Shown here in pieces: positions 8,389 through 14,850 of a stretch of DNA of 64,000 bases. Below the pieces are notes generated by a model, which was not told the origin of the DNA, searched no databases, and saw only the letters and a list, made by a program, of their open reading frames with translations. Source of the DNA: Nitrospira sp. (lineage in GTDB: Bacteria; Nitrospirota; Nitrospiria; Nitrospirales; Nitrospiraceae); the NCBI GenBank assembly GCA_016873395.1, contig VGXG01000003.1, forward strand, positions 31,545 through 95,544, written 5' to 3'. Every line of letters starts with the position of its first letter. The stretch's first letter is position 1. A program made the position numbers and the translations under genes.

Positions 8389-8898
8389 ATGTCTGATGTC
8401 CTGTTTCCCCGAATCCTCGTCCCGGTGGACTTCTCCCCCTGCTCAGAAGAAGCCTTCCGGGTGGCTTTGTCGCTGGCCCGCCTGTACCAGTCCGAGGTTC
8501 TGTTGCTGCATGTCATCGATACCAAGAGCCTCCAGACGTTAAATGCGCTCGGACTGGCTCTGCCCTCCGAAGAAGCGAAACAGAAGAAACGGCTGAGCCA
8601 CCAGGCCCGGTTGAACGCGCGGCGGCTGCTCCGCTCCGAGGAAGCGAAGGGGGTACCCATCAGGCGGCTGCTCGCGGAGGGGGCTCCGTTCGTGGAAATC
8701 GCGCGCACAGCGCGCGCTGAGAAAGTGAGCCTGGTGGTCATAGGCAGTCACGGAGGACACGCAGGCAATGTAGAAAAAATTTTCTTTGGCAGCACCGCCG
8801 AAAAAGTGGTACGAACCGCCGGGTGCCCGGTTCTGTGTGTGCCCTTGTCCGGCCCCCTGTTTCCGCCGCGACGGTCCGCCGAGTCACGTTCATCCTAG
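8389..8898 (+). CDS. Universal stress protein, single UspA domain
   Basis: The ATG at 8389 has GAAGGGAGG just upstream and begins MSDVLFPRILVPVDFSPCSE, a standard Usp opening; the frame upstream of it is repeat-derived. The ATP-site loop is present as GSHGGHAGN...FFGSTAEKV. About 169 residues including a short basic tail. It precedes a cupredoxin and a tandem Usp on the same strand, so the three may share a promoter. Confidence 0.9.
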   Translation: MSDVLFPRILVPVDFSPCSEEAFRVALSLARLYQSEVLLLHVIDTKSLQTLNALGLALPSEEAKQKKRLSHQARLNARRLLRSEEAKGVPIRRLLAEGAPFVEIARTARAEKVSLVVIGSHGGHAGNVEKIFFGSTAEKVVRTAGCPVLCVPLSGPLFPPRRSAESRSS

Positions 8899-8913
8899 CC
8901 AGAAGGAGACGCC

Positions 8914-9369
8914 ATGATCATGAGATTCACAGCCAATACCGGTGCAGCGACTCGCGCGCCGCGGCGCCGGTGGCACCACCGCCTGGCCTGCGTTTTCGCG
9001 CTCGCCCTGACCCTCGCCCCACAAGCCGGAGGACAGACCGAGCAGATCGTCGAAGTGACGATCCGGGACTTCACCTTCATGACCAAGCAGGTGCCGCTCA
9101 TGCTCAACGTCCCGACGATCATCATGGTCAAGAATGAAGACAACGTGCGGCACGATTTCGGATCGGCCGTGTTTCAACGGACCATGACTAAAGCGGAGAG
9201 CAACGGCGTCGTGCCCTACGGGCGGGGAATCGAGGGGGTGTACCTGGACCCGAACCGGAACGTGGTCATCAGCCTCACCATCGAGAACCCGGGGCGCTAC
9301 GAGTTCCGCTGCTCGATTCATCCGAAGATGAGAGGGGAACTCCTGCTGCTGAACGTCGGGGCGGTGTGA
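8914..9369 (+). CDS. Exported cupredoxin-like copper protein
   Basis: A 151-residue protein with a signal peptide (RLACVFALALTLAPQAGG) and a cupredoxin barrel. The expected type-1 copper ligands are visible as His in NVRHDFG and the Cys-x2-His-x2-Met set in CSIHPKM near residue 135. This spacing fits a blue-copper site. It is probably a periplasmic electron carrier or copper store; a similar protein is encoded at 36825. The start lies 16 bases after the Usp stop, with AAGGAG upstream. Confidence 0.82.
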   Translation: MIMRFTANTGAATRAPRRRWHHRLACVFALALTLAPQAGGQTEQIVEVTIRDFTFMTKQVPLMLNVPTIIMVKNEDNVRHDFGSAVFQRTMTKAESNGVVPYGRGIEGVYLDPNRNVVISLTIENPGRYEFRCSIHPKMRGELLLLNVGAV

Positions 9370-9408
9370 AGAGCGCCGAGCAATAGGGAGGGAGGGAAAA
9401 GGCTGAAG

Positions 9409-10356
9409 ATGACGCCGCTGGCTAAACGGATTCTGTTGGCGACGGATTTTTCCGACTGCGCGGGTCGGGCCCAGGACTATGCCCTGTTCCTGGGCGAGGC
9501 CTGCGGGGCCTGCCTGGACATCCTGCACGTGCTGGAGTTCCAGCCGGGCATGGACCCGGACTATCCGGTCAATCACCTGTACCTGGAACACCTGCAAAAG
9601 GAAACCGGCGCCCTGCTTGACGCGCTGGTGAGTCACGCCGCGCATCGCGGATTGACTGCCAACGTCCATCAGGTGACCGGCATTCCCAGCCAATGGATCG
9701 CGGTGATGGCCAAGGAGAAGGAGGTCGACCTGATCGTGCTCGGCACCCACGGACGGACCGGTTTGGAACACATCCTGCTGGGGAGCACGGCGGAGCGGGT
9801 CGTCGCGCAGGCCCCCTGCCCGGTGCTGACCGTCCGGTTGGAGCGAGCGCGGCTCATGCCGGATGAAGCCCAGGCGGCCATCGCCGCCCCCGCCATCCGG
9901 ACGATCCTTGTCCCCATCGACTTCTCGGACTGTTCCTTGGACGCGCTGGAGTACGCCGCGCAGGTCGCCAAGCAGTTCAGCGCGGCGGTGACGATTCTGC
10001 ACGTCTTGGAGCCGGTCTCGTACAGCCTGGACTTTTCCCTCACCCATGCAGGGAAGGCCCGCGCGCAGCGGGAACGGCTGGAGGCCCGCTTGGCTGAGAT
10101 AGCCGCCTCGTTGCGCCGTGCGGGGCTTACCGCCGACCACGTCCTGCGTGGCGGTGTGCCTGCCGACTCCCTGCTGGACTGGTCGCGCGAACAGGCTTAT
10201 GATCTGATCGTGATGGGCACACACGGCCGACGGGGTGTCTCGCACCTGGTCAGCGGAAGCGTCGCGGAAGCGGTTCTGCGGCAAGCTTCCTCTCCCGTGC
10301 TGACCGTCAAGAGCCCGAAATTCCGCTCCGGCCACCGACGTATTGTGCAACCTTGA
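9409..10356 (+). CDS. Universal stress protein with two UspA domains
   Basis: A 315-residue tandem Usp. Domain 1 ends with GTHGRTGLEHILLGSTAERV and domain 2 (from about residue 165, TILVPIDFSDCSLDAL) with GTHGRRGVSHLVSGSVAEAV. Both loops keep the glycines expected for nucleotide binding. The stop is followed within 20 bases by the DUF2934 start, so it probably heads or joins the formate dehydrogenase cluster transcript. Confidence 0.9.
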   Translation: MTPLAKRILLATDFSDCAGRAQDYALFLGEACGACLDILHVLEFQPGMDPDYPVNHLYLEHLQKETGALLDALVSHAAHRGLTANVHQVTGIPSQWIAVMAKEKEVDLIVLGTHGRTGLEHILLGSTAERVVAQAPCPVLTVRLERARLMPDEAQAAIAAPAIRTILVPIDFSDCSLDALEYAAQVAKQFSAAVTILHVLEPVSYSLDFSLTHAGKARAQRERLEARLAEIAASLRRAGLTADHVLRGGVPADSLLDWSREQAYDLIVMGTHGRRGVSHLVSGSVAEAVLRQASSPVLTVKSPKFRSGHRRIVQP

Positions 10357-10373
10357 TTCATGAAAGGAAGATC

Positions 10374-10637
10374 ATGGCACAGGGCAAGAAAAAGTCAGAC
10401 AAGCCGGCCGCCAAGGACAGCTCCAAGCGCGCGACAAAGCGGAAGCCGGCTGCGTCGGGCGCGGCTCGCGCGGCGCAGCAGAACCCGATCGAACTACCCG
10501 AGGGGATGTGGGAACGGATCGCCAAGAAAGCCTACGATCTCTGGGTGGAGCGTGGTCGCCGGGAAGGAGGCGACCTGCAAAACTGGCTGGAAGCGGAGGC
10601 GATTGTCATGGAAGAGATCCACGAAGCCCGCGAATGA
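10374..10637 (+). CDS. DUF2934-family small protein
   Basis: An 87-residue protein. A Lys/Ala-rich disordered N-terminus is followed by the DUF2934 signature: IAKKAYDLWVERGRREGGDLQNWLEAE. The domain is common in plant-associated and nitrite-oxidising bacteria and has no known function. The ATG at 10374 has AAAGGAAG upstream; a TTG at 10353 would overlap the Usp stop and is less likely. Its stop overlaps the next start (ATGA at 10634), implying translational coupling. Confidence 0.75.
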   Translation: MAQGKKKSDKPAAKDSSKRATKRKPAASGAARAAQQNPIELPEGMWERIAKKAYDLWVERGRREGGDLQNWLEAEAIVMEEIHEARE

Positions 10638-12061
10638 GTCTTCCGATGAGCGAGAACGGCCGGACCCCGCCCATGCACATCGACGCCTCGCTCCAGGCCC
10701 TCTACGACAGACTCGAGGCGCTGTCGCTTGAGCCGGGCTTCCTGGCGCAACGCCAGCTTGCCTTGAGCCGGGCGCTCCGTCCCTATGCCGAGTATCGCCA
10801 GCGGCTTCCGCTGCAACCCTTCCCCGAGGAGGCGGCGCTCGCCGTCCTCTACCTCTACGCCGACTTCTACCCGGAGGATGGCCAGTTCTCGCTGGTCGAA
10901 CAGGTCCGGGACTTGATCGAAGTCCATGTGCCGGAACAGGAGCGAGCCTGGCTGGACCCCTTGCATCACTCGTATATGGATCTGCTGACGATGACCGCCG
11001 CCGACGCGGCCCTCTTGACCTTGCGCTCGCTCGGCGATGGGCGAGAGTTTACAGTGGCCGCCGGGGCATTCGGCCCGCAGGTGACGGTCGGGCAGGTTCT
11101 GCTGACGCGCCTGATCCGCCTGCCGGGCCGGACGGTGCCGGCGGGGGCCGCCGTCGTCCTCTCGGCCGCTTCCGGACAGGCGATCTACGAAGCGGCGAAT
11201 GACTGGCGGCGTGAGATGGAGGCGGGGTCCGGCTCGTTCGATCTGGGGGAGTGGCAGGAATTTGCAAAGCGCTACGGATACACCCTGCTGTGGCAGGTGG
11301 CCCAGGCGCGCTTGGCCGCTCTGATCAGAACCGATGACCGCGTGGCCTATTGCGCTCCCAACGGCCAGCTCTTTCTCTACGCCCTGGCGCTCTACGAACA
11401 CCATGAGTTTCGCTTCCTGTCCGAGGGCCTCTCCCAGATGGAAGGGATCGAGGCCGAGAGCGGAGACACGGAGACGGGGGGACGTGGCGACGCGGCGATC
11501 CCCGCGTCACCCCTTCGCCCCATCCCCGTGTCGGCTTCGGCCCCCCCGTCTCCGCAGCCTGCGATTCGGACCTGGGTGCACCGGGCGCAGGGTGGCGCCG
11601 TTGTCGCAAGGCTCACCTTGACGCCCAGCGAGTTAGTCGTCGAATGCGATTCGGCGGAGCGGCTTGATGCCCTCAAGCATCGGCTCGCCTCCTCCTTCGG
11701 ATACGCTCTGCATTTCAGGGGAGAATCCACCACCGTGCCGGCCCACGACCTCCCCCTTATGATGGATCTGACGAAGGACGAGGCGGCACCCGCCCCGGTG
11801 ATCGTCTCGACCGAGGAGGAGCACCGGCTCCTGTCCTCGTTTCTGGAATCGATTTACCTGGAATGGACCGACCGGCCCTCGCCGATCCTAGGCGGCCAGA
11901 CGCCCCGTCACACCGCGGCGTCGCCGAAGACCAGCGGGCAGGTCGCAGACCTCATCGCCCAATTGGAACGGAACGACCTGGCCCGTCGGCGGACCGGCAA
12001 GGCCGGTTATGATTACAATCGCCTCCGCGCCCATGTCGGCCTACAGGAGGTCAGCCCATGA
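10634..12061 (+). CDS. Unknown 475-residue protein coupled to the formate dehydrogenase genes
   Basis: Starts at an ATGA overlap with the DUF2934 stop and ends in an ATGA overlap with the gamma subunit start, so it lies within the operon. I do not recognise a named family. The N-terminal half is soluble, rich in Leu/Glu and mixed alpha/beta. The C-terminal region has an ILGGQTPRHTAASPKTSGQV stretch followed by a Leu-rich helix, similar in style to motifs seen at the ends of SEC-C-type proteins (weak resemblance only). Residues about 275-315 are encoded by a palindromic repeat and read as low-complexity Gly/Arg/Pro/Ala. A role in formate dehydrogenase expression or assembly is only a guess from context. 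Confidence 0.7.
   Translation: MSLPMSENGRTPPMHIDASLQALYDRLEALSLEPGFLAQRQLALSRALRPYAEYRQRLPLQPFPEEAALAVLYLYADFYPEDGQFSLVEQVRDLIEVHVPEQERAWLDPLHHSYMDLLTMTAADAALLTLRSLGDGREFTVAAGAFGPQVTVGQVLLTRLIRLPGRTVPAGAAVVLSAASGQAIYEAANDWRREMEAGSGSFDLGEWQEFAKRYGYTLLWQVAQARLAALIRTDDRVAYCAPNGQLFLYALALYEHHEFRFLSEGLSQMEGIEAESGDTETGGRGDAAIPASPLRPIPVSASAPPSPQPAIRTWVHRAQGGAVVARLTLTPSELVVECDSAERLDALKHRLASSFGYALHFRGESTTVPAHDLPLMMDLTKDEAAPAPVIVSTEEEHRLLSSFLESIYLEWTDRPSPILGGQTPRHTAASPKTSGQVADLIAQLERNDLARRRTGKAGYDYNRLRAHVGLQEVSP
11469..11554. repeat. Palindromic element inserted in frame inside a gene
   Basis: CGGAGACGGGGGG at 11469-11481 is matched by its exact complement CCCCCCGTCTCCG at 11542-11554 (13 bp). An inner hairpin pairs GACGCGG with CCGCGTC. 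The host reading frame stays open through it, giving a linker rich in Gly, Arg, Ala, Pro and Ser. Related copies lie between genes at 2080, 8030 and 19.6-20.0 kb. Confidence 0.8.
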
Positions 12062-12600
12062 CAACCAAGGGGGGGAGCGATGCGCCGGCCCGTCGGCCAG
12101 AGCCTATGGGCGGCGTGCCGGGACTGGCCGAGGCCCTGGCACCCTACCGCATGGACCGGCCGAAGGAACCGTCACGGACAGGGACGCCGCACGTTCCGCC
12201 AAACATCCTGAGCTGTCTGCTGGCCGTTCAGGAAGCCCTGCGCTGCGTTCCTCCCGGCACGATTCCCGAGATCGCCCATTCTCTTGAAGCGACGGAGGCG
12301 GATGTCGCAGGCGTCCTGTCCTACTACCCGGACCTGCGCACCGGCCGACCGGGCCGCCATGTGATCCGCGTCTGCACGGGAGAATCCTGCGTGGCCAACC
12401 ATTGCGCCAAAGGGCTCGCCGCCCTGCAGGATCGCTTGAAGGTTCGCGTCGGCGAGACCACGCCGGACGGACGGTTTACGCTGGAGCGGGTGTACTGCGT
12501 CGGGAACTGCGCGGTCGGGCCCAGTCTGGCGATCGACGAGGACGTGTACGGCCGGGTGAGCGATGCCGATGTCGCACGCCTACTAGCTTCGTACCAATGA
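12058..12600 (+). CDS. fdsG: NAD-dependent formate dehydrogenase gamma subunit (NuoE-like [2Fe-2S] protein)
   Basis: A 180-residue NuoE/24-kDa type subunit. The [2Fe-2S] ligands follow the family pattern C-x4-C (C106, C111) and C-x3-C (C147, C151). In soluble formate dehydrogenases this thioredoxin-like subunit passes electrons next to the flavin subunit. The first 45 residues are a Pro/Arg-rich extension. It starts in an ATGA overlap with the preceding unknown gene. Unusually, a lipoprotein gene and a repeat separate it from the beta subunit gene. Confidence 0.88.
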   Translation: MTTKGGSDAPARRPEPMGGVPGLAEALAPYRMDRPKEPSRTGTPHVPPNILSCLLAVQEALRCVPPGTIPEIAHSLEATEADVAGVLSYYPDLRTGRPGRHVIRVCTGESCVANHCAKGLAALQDRLKVRVGETTPDGRFTLERVYCVGNCAVGPSLAIDEDVYGRVSDADVARLLASYQ

Positions 12601-12612
12601 ATTGAGGAGACC

Positions 12613-13158
12613 ATGTACCTGATCCATTTCAAATCGGCAGCCGTGCTCCTAGCCGCGAGCCTGACCGGCTGCACCTACCCGGCGTTGCCGGACGCGGGCA
12701 AAGTGCACGTGGAACGGTGGGCGATCGTCCGGGCGGCGGACAAGGATGTCGGCGAGATCCTGGCCTCATTCACCGAGGCGGAGGAAGCCATCCAGAGCAA
12801 GAACCTGGACGGGATCATGGCCATCTACTCCGACCGATATACGTACCACGGGCTCTCCAAGGCCGATCTCAGAAAGATGTGGCAGGAGCTGTTTGACCAG
12901 TATGACCGGCTCGCGAGCAACCACATCTTCACCAGAGTGCAGGTGACGGTGGCCGGCACGAGCCCCACGGCCGAGATCGTCTGTACCGGCAATCTCTGGG
13001 GAATCTCCAAAGAGGCGGGGTCCCAGACGATCATCGACAGTTGGTTCTATGAAAATCACCACCTTGTGTATGAGGAGAGCCGGTGGCGGATTGTTGGACA
13101 TGGAGGACAAGGACCCACGCCCTTGCGCTGGGGCGGCTCGCCCCATCCGTTTTTTTAG
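12613..13158 (+). CDS. Lipoprotein with SnoaL/NTF2-like domain inside the fds cluster
   Basis: A 181-residue protein. The N-terminus has a lipoprotein signal with lipobox LTGC (Cys near residue 20), so it is probably an envelope lipoprotein. The mature part reads like an NTF2-like cone fold (helix EEAIQSKNLDGIMAIYSDRYTY, then strands ending ESRWRIVGHGG). Such folds bind small ligands or act as accessory domains; no catalytic residues can be assigned. It starts 12 bases after the gamma subunit stop with GAGGAG upstream. The stop codon overlaps the first bases of the AAGTC element. Confidence 0.7.
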   Translation: MYLIHFKSAAVLLAASLTGCTYPALPDAGKVHVERWAIVRAADKDVGEILASFTEAEEAIQSKNLDGIMAIYSDRYTYHGLSKADLRKMWQELFDQYDRLASNHIFTRVQVTVAGTSPTAEIVCTGNLWGISKEAGSQTIIDSWFYENHHLVYEESRWRIVGHGGQGPTPLRWGGSPHPFF

Positions 13159-13293
13159 CAATGAGTCTGAAAGTCAAAAGTTTATAAAGTCGTCAAGTCG
13201 AGGAGTCGCCCTGAGTGTAGTCTTTCTCGGCTTTCGACTTGATGACTTTCAGACTTTACGACTTTTTGACGTAATAGCTGATCGCTGACAGCT
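13157..13293. repeat. AAGTC-rich palindromic element, copy 2
   Basis: Nearly the same as 5100-5235: AGCAATGAGTCTGAAAGTC, AAGTTTATAAAGTCGTCAAG, then the complementary right arm with TCGACTTGATGACTTTCAG and TTTACGACTTTTT. It ends eight bases before the beta subunit ATG and takes up the whole gap between lipoprotein and beta subunit. Confidence 0.75.
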
Positions 13294-13300
13294 TCTTACT

Positions 13301-14788
13301 ATGACTCGTCTCTATCTCGCAACCGATACCTCAGCCCGCGCGGTAGGAGCAAATCGTCTGGCCGAGGCCTGGGCGAACCGGCCAGGCCTGGAGCTGGTCC
13401 GCACGTCCTCGCGCGGCGCCTTCTTCCTGGAGCCGCTGGTCGAGCGGGACTCGCCGGGCGGCCGCATGGCTTGGTCCAACGTCGGGCCCGACGACCTGCC
13501 CCAGATCCTCGCCGGTTCCGGTGGAACGCCTATCGACCGGATTCCCTTCCTGGCGCAACAGACCCGCATCACCTTCGCAAACTTCGGCGTGACGCAGCCG
13601 CTCTCGCTCGACGAGTACGTGGCGCACGGCGGATTCCAAGGCATGAAGCGGGCGCAGGCGCTTTCACCGGACGCGATTATCGGCGAGTTGAAAACATCCC
13701 GGCTCCGAGGGCGGGGCGGGGCGGCCTTCCCGGTCTGGACCAAGTGGCAGGTTGCCAGGGAGACGCAGGCCGATAGGAAATACGTCGTGGCCAACGCCGA
13801 CGAGGGTGACGCCGGGACTTACTGCGACCGGATGCTCATGGAAGGTGAGCCCTTCCGGCTGATCGAGGGCATGCTGATCTGCGCCAGAGCCATCGGGGCG
13901 ACCCAGGGCTACATCTACTGCCGCCAGGAATATCCATCTGCGGCCCGAACAGTGCGGGCCGCCGTTCAGAAGGCGGAGCGGAGCGGCCTGCTGATCCTGG
14001 ACGACAAGCCGTTTCACTTGGAGGTCTTCGTCGGTGCCGGCTCCTACGTCTGCGGCGAGGAGACCGCGCTGTTGGAATCGCTGGAGGGGCGGCGTGGCGT
14101 GGTGCGGGCCAAGCCGCCCTACCCGGCCGTCTCCGGCCTCTACGGAAGACCGACCATCGTGAGCAACGTGCTCACCTTCGCCACCGTCCCGAGCATCCTG
14201 GCGCGAGGCGGTGACTGGCACGCGTCTATGGGGACGGAGCGGTCCAAGGGGACCATCGCCTTGCAAATCGGCGGACGCGTGCAGCATCCGGGCCTGGCCG
14301 AGGTGCCGTTCGGGTTGACGCTGGCGGATGTGCTCGAGCGGTTCGGCGGCGGCATGGCGCCTGGCGCCAAGCTCAAAGCGGTCCAGGTGGGCGGGCCGCT
14401 CGGCAGTCTGTTTCCCTCGTCGCGGCTCGACATCACCATTTGCTACGACGCCTTCGCGGAGGCCGGCGCAATCCTCGGGCACGGCGGGATCGTGGTGTTC
14501 GACGACGAGACGGACATGGTCGAGCTGGCCCGCCACTTCATGGCCTTCGCCGCCGATGAATCTTGCGGGAAGTGCACGCCCTGCCGCATTGGCACCGTAC
14601 GGGGACAGGAGATCTTGGAAAAGGTCCAGGCCGGACGGGGCCGGGACGAGGACCTGGCCCTCCTGGCCGACCTGGGCGAAACGATGAAGACCGCCAGCCT
14701 CTGCGCGCTGGGCGGGCGCGCCCCCTATCCGGTGCTGACGGCGATCGAGCACTTTCCACACGAATTCAGGCAAGGGGTGAGGGGCTAG
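13301..14788 (+). CDS. fdsB: NAD-dependent formate dehydrogenase beta subunit (NuoF-like, FMN/NAD/[4Fe-4S])
   Basis: A 495-residue NuoF-type subunit. It shows the NADH/FMN site (RGRGGAAFPVWTKW near residue 138, then ANADEGDAGTYCDR and GAGSYVCGEETALLESLEG) and the [4Fe-4S] ligands ESCGKCTPCR (C422, C425, C428) plus a later Cys in ASLCALGG. It transfers electrons from the [Fe-S] chain to NAD+. About 110 residues precede the core, as in FdsB proteins. The start follows the repeat directly and has no obvious ribosome binding site. The last residues (GVRG) are encoded by the next repeat. Confidence 0.92.
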   Translation: MTRLYLATDTSARAVGANRLAEAWANRPGLELVRTSSRGAFFLEPLVERDSPGGRMAWSNVGPDDLPQILAGSGGTPIDRIPFLAQQTRITFANFGVTQPLSLDEYVAHGGFQGMKRAQALSPDAIIGELKTSRLRGRGGAAFPVWTKWQVARETQADRKYVVANADEGDAGTYCDRMLMEGEPFRLIEGMLICARAIGATQGYIYCRQEYPSAARTVRAAVQKAERSGLLILDDKPFHLEVFVGAGSYVCGEETALLESLEGRRGVVRAKPPYPAVSGLYGRPTIVSNVLTFATVPSILARGGDWHASMGTERSKGTIALQIGGRVQHPGLAEVPFGLTLADVLERFGGGMAPGAKLKAVQVGGPLGSLFPSSRLDITICYDAFAEAGAILGHGGIVVFDDETDMVELARHFMAFAADESCGKCTPCRIGTVRGQEILEKVQAGRGRDEDLALLADLGETMKTASLCALGGRAPYPVLTAIEHFPHEFRQGVRG

Positions 14789-14850
14789 AGGCGAGAGGAA
14801 AGAACCGATGAGCGCGCTTCCTACCACTGGCCCCTTGCCGCTTGCCTCTC
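14773..14850. repeat. GAGGGGCTAGAGGCGAG / CTTGCCGCTTGCCTCTC repeat across the beta/alpha subunit junction
   Basis: GTGAGGGGCTAGAGGCGAGAGG on the left and CCCCTTGCCGCTTGCCTCTCACCC on the right form the arms. The left arm provides the stop codon of the beta subunit and the right arm encodes about residues 6-15 of the alpha subunit. The same family lies at 17639-17735 and 18523-18617. Confidence 0.7.

Noticed and set aside
8890..10350. 486-codon minus-strand frame over the cupredoxin and Usp genes
   Set aside because: Antisense shadow: Arg/His/Gln-rich with no domain, while both plus-strand genes are clear.
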